A stretch of 64,000 nt of DNA from Rhodamnia argentea (GCF_020921035.1 NC_063157.1:20539015-20603014); one strand, 5' to 3'; positions 45,325 through 58,260 are shown, counted from the stretch's first letter. The notes: generated by a model from the sequence alone, not told the origin. Numbers and translations: made by a program.

Positions 45325-47430
45325 ATGGAGATGGAAGAGGCAGAAGGGTCGTTCCCCTTCCCAACGTACGAGTGCGGATTCTACGTGCAAAGTCCTTCCA
45401 CAGTCTCTCATGCCTACTACAGCAACCACGAGCGACTCTCCACATCCTTCCCCGGCCATCCCAATCCCACCCAACAAGCCATCTCCTCCTCCGCATACAC
45501 CCTCTCCCGCCACTCCTCCCGCGCGTCCAACTACTCCTCGGCCATATTGCCCCAACACCGGGATGATCCCGTGGTCTCCGATAATGCCGAGAAGCGCCTC
45601 ATTGCTTTCAATGGGGACATGGGCGGTGGCGATGATAAGGAGGATGACGATGAGCAAGTGTCTTTCCAAGAGAAAGTGAAGTGGTGGAGGTACTTGTCCT
45701 TCGGTTATAATCCCTCGTCCAATGGTTGGATTTTGTTGCAGATAAGTTGGAGGATGATGGTGAGCTTGGGAGTAGCATTGCTCGTTTTCTTTTTAGCCAC
45801 CAAACCCCCCAAACCTGACGTTTCCGTTAAGGTAATTTAATCGATACTCATGCGTTTAGCAATATATCCTCGCCATAAACGATTCGATTCACACACGCTT
45901 CTTCTCACGAAATCTAGTAGCTTATCATGGTACGCTTAGATTTTTGCAATGAAATATGGATTATCATGTTGTTAAACGTTTAGCCATAAAAGGTAATTTT
46001 TTTGATTTGTGAATTTAAGAGTTGAGCAACTGGGTAATTTTGGAAGGATTAAGAAACCGGATTGGCCATTTTCTCACTCTTCAATTAGGCCGTCCGGTTC
46101 GATTAAAAAAAAATTAGGCCGTCCGGTCCCTTTGTCAACGGTAATGCTAGATTAGCGTTAGTGGGTCCCATCCTTCACATGTATGGTTGTCCTAGAGCCC
46201 ACATATCTTATTACAAAGAATAAGATTTTTTTTATCGTTGGAAAAACTGAGGTTAACCGAAAGTATCATTACTATACTTAGCAATGAAATACTAGGAAAA
46301 ACCCACATACGGCGAAAATTTTTTGTTGCCAAGTAGAAGTCCCATTACCTATTAAAATAGGAACTGAAAGTGGAATGAAGGGCATAATTCACTTGAGTTG
46401 TAGTGTAAACTGTATGTGATGTAGCTCGAGTAGAAAGTAAAAAACCAATGGGAACTAGAATGAAAAGTGCAGTAGCAATAAATGCAAGAATACTTACTTC
46501 CATAATCTCATTTTTTTTTAATTTGGCAATAACTCGGGATTTAATTCCATAGAGATGATAAATCTTTCGCCTATAAATTTAATGGGATGAATTACACCTT
46601 GATGATATTGAATCGGATCAATATCATGAATAATCCTTTTCTCCTTGGAAGTGGTCGCAACGACTTTCCAAAGAAGAACTCTTCTATACGACATAGGTAC
46701 AGTCTGGGGTGGTCCAAACATAAGAGAACAAGTAGAAGCGTTCTTTCAAAAGATCAATTCATTCCATTACTAGCAGTTCCTAGATTCATGGAGGCAATAG
46801 AACAACATGTAAAGTTAGATTTCTCTATAAAAATATAAAAGTAAGATGCACATAGCATTCGGGTTTTAGGTGGACGGGATCCCAAATTTCGTATTGGGAG
46901 AGGGAGTGGACGACACGGGAGTATCCACAAAGATTTTGAGCTGCAACATATCGATGCGACTTTGGGTGGACAACAAGTCAAAGCTCTTCGGCCTTCACAT
47001 TCAACCCCCGATCATTCACCTCTACTTCGGTCGCCTACCTCTCGCCATTGCACGTCATGTGAGCTTCCCTCGCCTTTCCTTCAACACAAGTCGATTCAAT
47101 TCGAAATAAGCGTGTGGCTAATGTTGTTAAGCTTCGTAGGGTGGGGAGTTATACGCCGGGAGTGGAGGGACGACGTCGTTCGGGATGTATGTGGGGACGA
47201 GGAACAAGGCGATGTACGGGGCGGGGAGGAGCATGCAAGACATGCTGGAGGGAAGCAAGGGAGGCCTGGCTCTGAGGGTTGGGGTGAGATTGAGGTCGAC
47301 CATTCGCGTGGTGGAGGGACTGGTGCACGTCCGGTTCCACCACCAAGCCCACTGCTCGGTGTTGCTGTCCAAAGCCGACGACGCCCAGACATTCCACAGC
47401 ACCTGCATGCTCGTACCTACAGTTTCTTGA
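45325..47430 (+). CDS. LEA_2 / NHL-like membrane protein
   Basis: Three exons, 45325-45831, 46870-47058 and 47140-47430, give about 328 residues with GT-AG introns of 1038 and 81 bp. The cytosolic N-terminus has the family motif [15 protein letters not shown] and a Ser-rich stretch, then an acidic segment. One membrane helix lies at about residues 143-159 ([16 protein letters not shown]). The outer LEA_2 domain reads [36 protein letters not shown] and [20 protein letters not shown], and ends with Cys in HSTC. These proteins are single-pass membrane proteins related to NDR1/HIN1, often linked to stress or wall-membrane contact; a specific role is not known. The start at 45325 is chosen because the conserved motif follows closely. 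The frame is intact and probably functional. Confidence 0.88.
46430..46721 (-). other. Plastid-derived (NUPT) sequence with psbM-like frame
   Basis: Inside intron 1 of the LEA_2 gene, the minus strand starting at 46503 reads [18 protein letters not shown], almost the whole N-terminal half of chloroplast PsbM. After FLL the similarity is lost. Upstream, another minus-strand frame (46518-46721) is open for 67 codons and may be plastid-derived too, but I cannot name it. PsbM is a small photosystem II subunit; this piece is a nuclear copy with no expected function. Confidence 0.6.
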
Positions 47431-50328
47431 TCCATTGATGCATGCTCTAGTATCATCTGCAATGGAGGTGCAAAATCTTAAATTCTGAAACTTTCTGATG
47501 AAGTTCCTTCCATTTATTATCATCGTGTACATGTGAAAGAGCAAAATTTTGCAAGTACGTAATGTATCCTATAGCTTGAGCCTATTTCAAGGTAATATAC
47601 ACATCGAAAATCTCATATTTTTCTGCATACCATACTTTTTATCCGCCTTTGATTGATGAGTTACAAACTTAAAAACGCATGGGAATGCATTGCCCACATT
47701 TGTTTTGAGTCACATCGGTGGTACCTATTTCTACGGCCCACTCGAATTTAATTTCTCCCATAAAGTTTGACCATCTTTCAATTAGGAAAATGCTTTTTTA
47801 ATTTAATAGTCTAACGGTACTATCAGTTATTTCTGATTATTGATCCACACACCATCAATGTGTGTTATATATAAAGCATTCATTAATTGGAATATGGTGG
47901 GGTTAGAAATAATGATAGTACTTTCAGAATGTCAAGCTAGCGGCTTCCTTCAAATTAACAGCCGACCTAAAGATTCACTCGAGTGCTCTTTCAACCTCCA
48001 AATTTTCAATGTGAGATTCTAATATTACTTTGCGTATTTCGTGGACCTCCAAGAAATTAGGTTCCTTAATTATGAGAGATGATATTGTCCATTTGACCAA
48101 AAAAAAAAATATACTTTCGACGTAGTATTTCATCTATATCTCCTACCTTGTCTGTATTACGTAGAAATTAGATATCTTTACAAGTGAGATAAGGGATGCA
48201 ACATAACAATGGATCTCATTGATAAAGACTAGTTATTATCCCATGGATTAGATTAAGAGGATCGAAAAAGTACAGGCGTTCATTTTCTCATGACGTATCA
48301 TCCACCAAAAAGAATTCAGAGTTTCGGAATTAGCAGCACGATTTGAGCAAGACATTAGTCACTGTCACAAAGTACAGAAAAAGAGAGGAAAAAGAACCAG
48401 CTCAGCTAGACATCCCCCACGTGACATTGTTAGGGTTTGACAACGCGACTTTCCACCACTAGTGCTATTATTGTTCACTTTACAGGTAAAAGTCCTCACC
48501 GAACCCTGTACATAACATTTTCGAGGATAATGCGGTGGAATTTTACTAATTCCCAACGCTCAACGATAATCAACCACTTGACTCAACGTAAAACAAGGTA
48601 AGCTTACCGTCCACAATTTAGCCGTTGAATATCTACTTCTCCGTAAACTACGTGCAAAATATACATGATTAATTATTAGATTATTGTCTTCAAAATCGTA
48701 GTTTTCTGTTGTACAACAAAACGATACAATCTATATACTTCTCTTTAAAAACTATATATATTCACAATGTCATTGATTTCATTGAAATAGTATGTATGAT
48801 TTAAATAGTGCAAATAAATAGTACATTTTTCTTTTCTTTATTAGCATGATCCAGCACTTCTATTCAAACTATGTGTATTTGAATAGACACAGTCTTGTCA
48901 TTTTTTATTGTAATTTAGAAGACATTTGTTTCTGCAACGTAGAGTATTTTTCTTATGCTGGTCATAATTCACTTAAACGTTCTTAATATTCTGATATCTC
49001 TCTTCGAAGCTATACATTTAGGCCAAATAGATCTCTTAGGAGTAGTCTAGAGTATGTTATTCCATAGCAAATTTTTTCCTACTTTCATGTTTGCTAAGAA
49101 CAATCACCTCTCTTTAAACAGTAAATTGAATGGACAAAACTCCTCTATTTTTGTGCAATGCAGGTGTAATCTTTATTGTTACTAAACATAAACTGAATGG
49201 TCCAACTTCCATTTTTAAGGTAAATACATCCCTTGCAACCCAAAAATAAAAAATAAAAAATAAAAAATAAAAAACAATACTTGTATCCCAGTTTTTTTTT
49301 TTTTTTTGGTCGATGCATCACAGTATTGAAAGTGTCTAGTTTTGCATGAAACACAATATATTCAACCTCAAATGTCAAAGCCGAATATCATAGGATCATA
49401 AGTAGGTAGAGTTTTTTCAACCAATCCATTTCGATATATTTGATAGGAGAAATTTATAAACGAGTAGGGTTAAAAGATTCTTGAGATCCCATTTCCTTAG
49501 TCCAGTCGGGTTTGTACATAATCTAGACTATTTTAGTTGGGTTGAAGATATTTGTATAATGATATTCGCGTATGTGCAAGGAAAAAGATGAATCAGTGCA
49601 AACCCCTACTGGTGTAACCCTATTGGAGTTGCCTCCTTCATCATAGTACAAAATTACAAGCAAATTTGTTAATTTCTTTTCAAACATGCCTTAATGACAC
49701 GTATGAAATCATCTGTAGATGTGTTGGAAAAATATTAAAATAAGATGAAAAATAACAACTATAGAAAATATGTTGGAAAAGACGAGAAAAGTAAGAATAA
49801 TTGTCCGAGATGTGCAAGCACTGCCCTTAAGGATAATTTCACCCCTCGGAGTATGAAACTCGATGAGTAAGGCTTCTAGCGCTATCTTCCCAAGATACAA
49901 CAGACCTTATTCTATACCCCGCATTGAATATTAGAAGGAACAGGAATAACGTTATGTGTATAATCCAGCAAGGAAAAATAAAGCTTTTAGAAGAAAAAGA
50001 ATCTCTCTTTGTAAATTCGTTGTATCGTCAAGATTGTCTTTTGAAGTTCTATTTTTATATGCAACCAAAAGAGCCATTAAGAATCAATTGATAATTAATT
50101 GACGGTTATTATATTGCTGTTACAAAATAATACAATGTTTATGAAGTCATAAATCAAACATTACAAAACCGTTATGTGATTGTTGTACAGCCATTAGAAA
50201 ATCGTTAGAAAGCCATTATAAGACCGTTGCAAAACCGTTATTTATTAATGATGGACAAAAAACATTACGAATTGATGACAGTAAAAAACCATTACAATAA
50301 TAATAGTTTTTAATATTTCAAAACTTAT
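47431..50328. other. Gene-free AT-rich region
   Basis: Includes 'aaaataaaaaat' tandem runs at 49243-49274 and poly-T stretches. From about 50100 to 50250 a degenerate repeat of the type 'accgttatnaaagccatta' occurs several times. No gene is supported. Confidence 0.35.
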
Positions 50329-50514
50329 TGAAATATCCAACAAGATGTACTTATATTGTTGGAGTAATGACTCGAAATATTCCAGGTACAAAGGAGATAT
50401 TACACAGCTTTTACCAAAGTTGATTTTGCAATTTTTCAAATTTTTACGAATTTTTTTATGAATTTCTCAAAAATAAATCGGAAAAAATGTTAGATTAAAA
50501 ATCAGGTGTCAACA
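50329..50514 (-). mobile_element. LTR-like segment, possible gypsy/Tat head
   Basis: Read on the minus strand from 50514 it starts TGTTGACACCTGATTTTTA, the usual head of Tat/Ogre-type plant LTRs, followed by an A/T-rich 'tgagaaattcataaaaaaa'. The sequence cttat lies directly outside at 50515-50519 and also at 50324-50328, just before a TG. If these are the target duplication the element is only 186 bp; a 5-bp match by chance is possible. Confidence 0.45.
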
Positions 50515-52134
50515 CTTATTCCTCCCTAGAATTCAATGTGTTAATGAGAGTCCGAATGCTACAAGTCCAAACTAGTTAGAAACGTAAATTAATCCCTTCT
50601 TCCACCATGGAGCAAGCAATGAAAAAAGCACAGACGAACAGGATGAAGTAAGTCAAATGTCAACTTGCTCCACTTTGCAGAGGCCAAAACAGAAGCAGTG
50701 AGCCTACTTGCAGTGGCGGAGAGATTCGTAGCGCTCCTGTTCATTCATGACGGTCTTCCCCATATTCTTGTGAGTGAGCTCATCATTACAGCATCCAACG
50801 AGCTGGTAAGTATTAGGAAACCTACAAAAGCATACAATTGGGGGAAGAACTCAAGAACTGGGAAGACATTTGCAAAGCACCCAGAAGCATAAGAGCACAA
50901 AACCACAAGACGGCAAGTTAAAGCAGATGGGTCCCGGTAGCCTAAGACATTAAGCTTCTTCCATGCCAAGCGCACCCAATGATACTCCATACTCAGACCA
51001 TCAACTGTGATATGATGACCCATCCAAAATGAACCTACAAGACTACGAAGAACTAGCCAAGAAAGCGGATCATTTACAGAGACGATGAGCAAACTCGTGG
51101 GACATTACGGCACATGGGTACGAGCTAATAGAAATGTAGCTCAGGAACACGCGAGTCTGTCCACATGCAGAACAGAAACGCGCAAACAGGGAGGTGAAAA
51201 TACAGCTTCTTGGCCCGCTCGAGGGAATGGGCGAACGGGACGGTCCTCTGTACCGTTGCTCTGTTGCTGCTGCTCCTCTTCTTCTCCTCCCATGGCCGTC
51301 ACCTTCCTCCTGCTTCTTCTCCCTTCTTTCTCTTTGTCAAAGCAAACGTCGCACCCACCCTCTCGTCTCGCTCTAGCTCGCTCTCGATTGACGCGGAAAT
51401 GGAATATTCCTCTGCACGTACGGTGCTGCTTCGATTGACTGCTTGACTCAGCTCAGGCTTTATGAAATTAGCCGTCCGATTCAGAGCCAAAAGATCTCAT
51501 CCATCCAATCCAAACAATCTTAAAATAAATTATCAGTCAGGGAATTGTAAATTTTTACAAATCGATCGAGAAAAATTATGATTATCAAGGAAGTCATTTT
51601 AAAATACGTTCTATTAATTTATTAACCTTAAAAAATTAATGTTAGAATCGGACAGGACCAGATGGAATCCTGGTTTTGGGTGGTTCTCGATGCCAAATTT
51701 TTGGGATGGGAATAATCGGTTTGGCTGCCGACTCAATATGCGAAATCGAACCGCTCGAACCGATCGAGTGGGAAATAGCTCAAATCCTAGATTCAATTCT
51801 CAATTCTAGGGCAGAACCATCCCAACCCAGCCCAAGAACGGATCTCCTAATAGTTGCACAGCAAAATATCTTTGATTTCTTCCTCAAAACATAAGAACTT
51901 TTTGTTAATTTATGGCAACATCATGCGCACCCATAAAATTACAGGTTTATGGTTAGCAAGCCCTTGAATTGCATCTTCGAAAAACATCAACCTACTTCAA
52001 TTGGACCTTAGCATAGCAAGCCCTTGAATTGTGAAAAACAATGGAGAAGACCACCCACAATCTTCCAGACTGGCTTCCCTGTTTCTACTTAAGACTAAAA
52101 AGAGGCGTGTTCCTACATTACATTGATGTTTACC
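50515..52134. other. Gene-free region with repeat remnants
   Basis: Open frames at 50665-50892 (+) and 50745-51092 (-) overlap each other and are not recognised. A hAT-end-like stretch rich in 'cggt/accg' lies at about 51650-51830. The word 'agcaagcccttgaattg' occurs twice (51956 and 52016). Confidence 0.35.
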
Positions 52135-52300
52135 GTCCCCGTTGTGCATCAAGCTGGACTAGTAAGTAAACCACGGAACAACCCACATAAAGGCTAAAAG
52201 CAAAAAGAAGATGAGATAGCAACACACCATGATCCTGGATTTGCGACAAGCTCTGCTTCCCATTGTGCCTCACATTCTCCAAGTCTAGCTTGAGGAGCTG
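52135..52300 (-). pseudogene. Scrambled fragment of the 19.8-kb unknown gene (exon 5 plus intron 5)
   Basis: The minus strand reads KLDLENVRHNGKQSLSQI, matching KLDLENVRHNGKESLSQI of exon 5 at 21450-21510. After a deletion it continues with intron 5 sequence (tctcatcttctttt, as at 21599), and after another deletion ends with 'ccagcttgatgca', as at 21729. About 310 bp of source are compressed into about 165 bp. Because intron sequence is retained, the copy came through DNA, not RNA. Confidence 0.85.
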
Positions 52301-54628
52301 TACAACTTTAATGCACGAAATATATGTTGAATTCTCCGGGCCATCACATATTGTGGGCCTTGCAATGTCATTATCGTGGTGGTCCACATTTAAAAGTGAA
52401 CAAAAGTATACTAATCTAACATATTGAAGACTTATCCACCGAAGCAAATCACGTCGATCCGCATCTTTTTGATACTGGACAATCACTGACGTTTATAGAC
52501 TGCATTTGGATAGAGCGTAACCATATATGTTCGCAAAACAAGTCCATTGATATCCACATTATTTTGACTAATGTGCGTAATATCATAAGTGATAGGGCTT
52601 CGATCTACCAACACTTTGGACATTCATAGGCAAATGTTTGTGCTGGCTATTATGTAAAGGCTTCCTTTTTCCATTTTCTTGCATTATTAGTTCTATCTCT
52701 AATGCATATAGGAATCCAACTCACAGTCAAATTTTGATTAGAAGAAGACCACACCGAACTTCTTGGAAACTAAAATCCAGCCAAAATTTTCCATGAACGC
52801 CTAAATGTTCCCGCAATACGAACATCCTTTAATCGGATTGGGTATCATACGCCGACTCAAACTTGAAATATATTTTGAACGATCAACACCTACAAATGCT
52901 AATGTGATACTTCAATCGAAACAAGAGAAAGATCTCAAAGACACGACCATGTATTGCCAATTGATCAACATCATAACATAGGCCCACAAAAGATCTCAAG
53001 ATGTGCGTCGTGACCTTATTGGAATATAAAGAGGATGTCCATCGCTCTGACTAAATATTTGATTTCCTCGTTTCCTTTGATTTCCAATGCTTTTTTGAAA
53101 AATCAACTTCATTTTTAATCATTATTTTCATATTACCTACACAATTAGTTAAGTTCCAGCATCAATTGTTAGATGACCGGCGAGCTTATAACAGAACTTT
53201 TCCGTCTTAAATGGTTCAACATCTATATGCCCACTACACTTCTTTTAAGCCTCAGTTTAAAGTCATTCTATAGGCTTAACCTAATGAATAGATTATGTCA
53301 ATTTTGCATGAGAGAACAACCTCCGGATAAAAATATCAAAAAAATTATAAACTTATTGCAATTATGCTAATTAAGTCCTAAACCTTTTTTTTTTTTGCCA
53401 GTTCAATCCCCAACCTTTTGTTTGGCCGGAAATTACAAACGTGGTGCGGCTGGCGCAAACGTGGCAATTTTTTGAACATTTTTTTTTTGGAATTTATTTT
53501 GTAGTCAATTTTGAAAAAATACTTCCACCGAAACAAACGCACCCGTTGAAAGGAAATTTACAGATTGGATGTTTGCCCTAATGTGTGCAAATCTTTTTCT
53601 AAAAGCTTGCTCGTAGGATACAACAAGCGCTTTCAAAAGCTGTCAAATGAAGATGCTTTTTCTCAAGGGACCCCACTCAACTCTATTACACATATTAGTG
53701 ACCCAATCATACTTGGATCGACAATTTGTGTATATGTAACGTATATTAAGTCTAGCTTGAATAGGAAGCATTCATTAATCTTGTCACAGTTTTAAAATCA
53801 AAGCACAACATATTTACTGTAGGTTACTCGATATAATATAACTTGCTTAGTACATCAAAGAAAAGAACTCTACAGTGTAAACGTGTAAAAATTTGTTTAG
53901 ACATGTATAGAGTTGCTTAAATACATGTTGGCCTACGCAACGTGCCATAAACAGAGTAAAATTACTAGAAAACAACCCTATCTTTGATGTAAAATAACGA
54001 AGAATGGACATGAGAAAGGGGAGAAAAATGCAAGAAAAGATTAGAAACTTGGAAAGGATTGGCAAATAAGAAATTCAAAGAAAAGCAAGAAAAAATGAGT
54101 AAAGAAGGTTAGAGATAAGGCGACTCAATATCAATTCAATATTCAATCAATTATAACGTCCTTCCGTCTTATGGTATAACACATTATTTTCATTAGTAAT
54201 ACATGCATATATTCTTTCATTTTTTTGCAATTAGGTTCATCTAATTTTGCAGTGTTTAATGTTGGGTCACTAAGACCTGCTCATTTGAGCGTTTCTCTTA
54301 AATCTTCCAAAAAGAAGCTTCTTTGCTTTAAATTATTTGATAGTCTTACGCTATTTTGGGGAAAGTAATCTTTACATTCTGCCATGTGATTTCACGACTC
54401 TACTGGTGAAGCCTCAGTTCTATGATTCATTCACCAGGGGCCTCAATTCCATGTAGGTTGAAGCACTACTGGTCCATGAAGGGCGGCGACAAGTGCCGAT
54501 CCCTCGAATTTTTGCCGTGGATTAGGGCAATAGCCACAAGCAAAATGTAAATATTTTCACTAGCAGCTACAACCGAATCCCATGATGAGCGTGCTGGCCT
54601 AACGTGCACGATCTTAGATGGGACTTAC
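52301..54628. other. Gene-free AT-rich region
   Basis: No supported coding sequence. At 53361-53420 the text 'taagtcctaaacc' ... 'ttcaatccccaacc' looks like the end of a Mutator-type MITE, but the partner end was not found. Confidence 0.3.
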
Positions 54629-54790
54629 TGTTGGCGTGAGCTGTAATTCCCTTTTTTGTAGAAGATTTGATTTTTCCGCGTGATTTGTAGAGGATTCTTT
54701 TTCCTATTTTGTAAAGACTTGACTTGTAGAAGAAGTCGGTCTGATTGTATATTTATGAGTCTATACATATTTGATGAGATAAAGAAGAGG
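54629..54790 (+). mobile_element. LTR head related to the 7712 solo LTR
   Basis: Starts TGTTGGCGTGAGCTGTAATT, closely matching the first bases of the solo LTR at 7712, with 'gtatatttatgag' as a TATA-like box and a 3' part resembling it loosely. The right border is unclear and no target duplication was found. Confidence 0.45.
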
Positions 54791-55924
54791 AAAAAGAAAA
54801 AAAAGAGAGAGGGTGAGGTGTTTGACCGAGGACGTAGACACATCCGAATTCGAAGGATTTTGAGCCTCCAAAGCCTTTTAGGAAAAATATGACGTGTTTG
54901 GCAAGTGTTTTTTGAACTCTATTGGCCAAATGCTAGCATTAACAAAGTTGAAAGCCTAAGGCAGCCTTAGCTTTCAGCATTTTAGAAATGCTGAAGCATT
55001 AATTAATGATTTTTTCTCGATTGCTTTTTTTTCCCTCAAAGTTTTATTAAAAGCCCATTTGCCCTTCTTAAAAAAGAAATCCCACACCAAAGTAATACCA
55101 ACACTAATACGCGACACGACTCGATACGATACGCCGATACTTCATTTAAAAAAAAAAAGAGAATTTTGACATGTTATAACACGTTGCATATTAAATAGAT
55201 ATTTTTATATATGCATGACAAATTATAATTTTTATGAATTTTTTTCTTAAATAAAAAATTTACAACATGAGGTCTTGTAATAAGACAGGATCCCTATATT
55301 ATGGGCACTTCCATAATTTGACCTCAAAAGCCAGGCTTCCTAGCAAAAACAAATAACAAATTAAAATGAAAATTAAATTGCAATCGTTGGAGGTTGTGTC
55401 TTGGACACAAATCGAGAAAATATTGGGCGCGACTAGAGTGCCAGCGCATCTCCGAGTCGCACCATTCAGCAGCTGCTATGTGGCACCCCGGGCTCCATGT
55501 GCAAAAAATTTTCAAACGCTCAAAATCTTGCCGTCTCTGTCACTCCCGTTAACGCCCAACTGCTTCCCCCCTCTCTCTCTCTCTCTCTCTCTGCCTCTTC
55601 TCTTCTCTTCCTGATGATTGCTCTGCACGCCCATCCCATCGGCGAAGTAAAATCTGCTCTTCACTCTCTCACTCTCTCTCTCTCTCTCAAAGTCCAACCA
55701 AAGGGTACCAAGGGTAGACGAACGCCATTTTTGCCCCAATATTTTCTCCCTCTCAAGGTCCAACCACAACCCACGCACAGAGCAGATGAATACCATTGTT
55801 GCCGACGTTCGTGACGAAGCTCTTGCGGTGCTGCCGGCAACGGACGAAGAGATGATGTTGATGGCGAAGTGGAGCAGCAAGGAGTGATATTAAGAGAGAC
55901 AGACTCTTCCCCACTTCAATAAAG

Positions 55925-55986
<62 letters not shown>

Positions 55987-56862
55987 TCTATATTCTGTGT
56001 GTGGATGGTTAGATCTTTAGCGATCCAGCTCCGAAGCTGCGTTGTGGTGCCAATTTCGAGCTATCTTTGCATCCGCGCGATTTGTTGTTCTTCCCATGCG
56101 AGATCGGAGCTGGTTTGCGGCCGTAGTTGTCCTCGAGGTTTTGTAGCTCCGATAGTCATTTTCCCGACTGTTTGTTTGTTCCTCTTTGTAGCCGTTAGCG
56201 ATAATTCCCTTTTACGAGCGGTATAGTGCCGGTATCTCCGGGTTACGCTTCTCTTTGATCCCAGGTTGATTCTTTTGTGTAGTTCCTTGTAGGAGTGGCG
56301 GCACGGAAAGGAGTGCTTTTGGAGTTCTGTGAAATTTCCTTTGTTAAAATTAGATAGACCGGGAGAAAATCAAGGAAAAAACCCAAATCAGGAATGCTCC
56401 CACAAACCATAGACTCTACCCAAAATCCGCCTTGCCGAGTCCGCATCAATCTCTCTCTGTCTAGATTTCTCTGTTTGGATGAGATTTTGCACCCGAGCTC
56501 ATGTGGTATCAATTTCGTGTGTATGTGCTTCTTTTAATTGTGTCCCTTTTATCGGTGATGATGCCCGATTGTCGATTTTATGGTTCCCAATAGTTTTTGG
56601 AGTCTGTCTCTGGGTGCTTTGAAAACAATATAGAATGAAAGTAGAAACTTGGGATATATTGCAATCAGATGGAAAACTACCAATACTAAATGATTTCTCT
56701 AAGTTTTAGTAATGGCAGAGAGCAAATTTTAACGTATCGAATCAAAATGCTCCACAGTTGATTCTTCGAAATTTCGGAATATAATTATCTTTGTTTACTT
56801 CATGTCATCTTATTTGCATTAGTTGTACTTGTATTATCATATTGTCAAACTAATTCTCCGAA
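54791..56862 (+). promoter_or_regulatory. CT-rich leader region upstream of the GRF frame
   Basis: The stretch 55560-55990 is strongly CT-rich and includes a pure (CT)n run at 55928-55985. A 33-codon frame, MNTIVADVRDEALAVLPATD at its start, lies at 55787-55888. It could be an upstream ORF or the first exon of a gene I cannot follow. AT-rich DNA at 55160-55250 resembles 37670-37760. A spliced leader for the GRF gene is plausible but unproven. Confidence 0.35.
55928..55985. repeat. (CT)n microsatellite, about 58 bp
   Basis: Uninterrupted CT dinucleotides from 55928; one of the longest simple repeats in the window and likely polymorphic. Confidence 0.95.
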
Positions 56863-57273
56863 ATGAAAAAAAGGTGTTGTCTTGCGGGTATGATGTCTTC
56901 ATCCAGCGTGAATGAGACTACTTCGAGTGAATGGACTTTCCAAAATGAAAAGTGTAAGTGTGGTAAGCGTGCTGCTGTGAAAATATCGGGATCAACAAAG
57001 AACAAAGACAAGCTCTACTATAATTGTGTGGATAGAAGGCGTGACTTCTTTTTTTGGTGGTTGCCTACAAGCGATGTGCGTCATCCTATCACGAAGGTTC
57101 CACCTACTAAAGACGACATGAGAAAGATTGAGTATTTGCTTCCGCATATGAAAGACAAACTCTAGAAGATTGATGAGAAGGTGGAGAGATTTAGGCATGA
57201 TATGCACATTTTAATGGGCATATTGTTAGTTTGTGTTTTATTGGTTTTAGTAGGACTAGTCTTGAAAAAATAG
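56863..57273 (+). pseudogene. GRF-type zinc-finger protein, broken by an in-frame TAG
   Basis: The frame from 56863 (more likely start 56890 or 56893, giving MMSSSSVNE) contains KCKCGKRAAVKISGSTKNKD then KLYYNC, the plant GRF zinc-finger pattern, followed by RRDFFFWW. The fourth zinc ligand, normally Cys before FF.W, is replaced by Asp, so metal binding is doubtful. A TAG at 57163-57165 ends the frame after 100 codons. The same frame then continues KIDEKVERFRHDMHILMGIL and a hydrophobic helix ending LVLKK before a TAG at 57271. Small plant GRF proteins typically end in just such a coiled coil plus membrane anchor. I infer a formerly membrane-anchored protein truncated by a nonsense mutation. 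Confidence 0.7.
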
Positions 57274-57579
57274 ACAATTGGAACTTGTAATTTTGGTAGT
57301 TTGAGTGATGAAGATTCAAAATCTGGCTAGCTGTTCCTGCTGTTATGACTGCTCGGATAGCTGCTTAGACTATATATTCTACAACCTTTGCTAGTCCGGA
57401 TGACGGATATGGAAGGCTTACCATTTTATTTTGATCTGCGGTTTCTTTTCATTAGCAAATATTGTAGAACTCGTTGAGAGAAAAATTGGGTGCTGTTTAT
57501 TGGGTTCTATTTGAATTGTTCTGTGATGTTTATGAAGCAATGCATTTTAGATATATAGTAATTTTTTCCTCTCTTGCTT

Positions 57580-58260
57580 TCTAATGCGAGGATTTTTTTT
57601 GTTTTGCTGTTTTTTTTTTATGTCCCTTTTGTTTATTTATATAAAAAAACACGTTTCTAATTCTATGTTATTTTTCATAAATAATTTGAGGATCTTTATT
57701 CAGAAATTAAAAAAAATAAATAGAAACATCAGTCAAATATTTGAAACGGCCATTTACTTACGAAAAATTAAACATGCGGACCAATGAGAACGGATTTCGA
57801 ACTTGAATAATTGAACATGCGACATGGTCGGATACATAACGAATTAGATTGGAATGGACATCGGTCACCCTCCATTTGGGAAATAACTACTAAAAAAATT
57901 AGGTTGAACACAAATGAAATGGTTGTCCACCTTTTCCGAAATTCTTTTTTGCCGTTTCTTTTGTTTATGCCCCTTTCATTTTTTATATAAAAAAAAAGGC
58001 GTTTCTAATTCTACATTACTTTTCATAAAGAATATGAGGCTCTTTATTCATAAAATGAAAAATTTAAATAGAAACATCAAATGTTGGGTATTTTCGAAAT
58101 TTTTTTTGCCGTTTCTTTTGTTTATGCCCTTTTCGTTTTTTTATATACAAAAAAAATGTGTATATAATTCTACGTTACTTTTTGTAAAGAATACGAGGCT
58201 CTTTATTCACAAAATGAAAAAGTTAAATAGAAACAACAAATGTTGGGTAGACATATATTT
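57580..58260. repeat. Three diverged tandem units of about 165 bp
   Basis: Units start near 57590, 57935 and 58098 with 'ttgccgtttcttttgttta' or a variant, then an A-run, 'gtttctaattcta', and 'aggctctttattca'. The last two adjoin. The reading frame through the last two units (57914-58291) is open by virtue of repetition and is Phe/Lys-biased; I do not call it a gene. Confidence 0.75.

Noticed and set aside
45205-45679. Alternative long frames over LEA_2 exon 1
   Set aside because: Only the frame starting 45325 has the YVQSPS motif and the membrane helix and splices in frame to the next exon.
47096-47544. Several overlapping frames on both strands around the last LEA_2 exon
   Set aside because: They are shadows of the GC-rich exon 47140-47430, whose frame carries the conserved [13 protein letters not shown] motif.
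50745-51092. 115-codon minus-strand frame with hydrophobic stretches
   Set aside because: Not recognised; overlaps another open frame on the plus strand and has no splice or family support.
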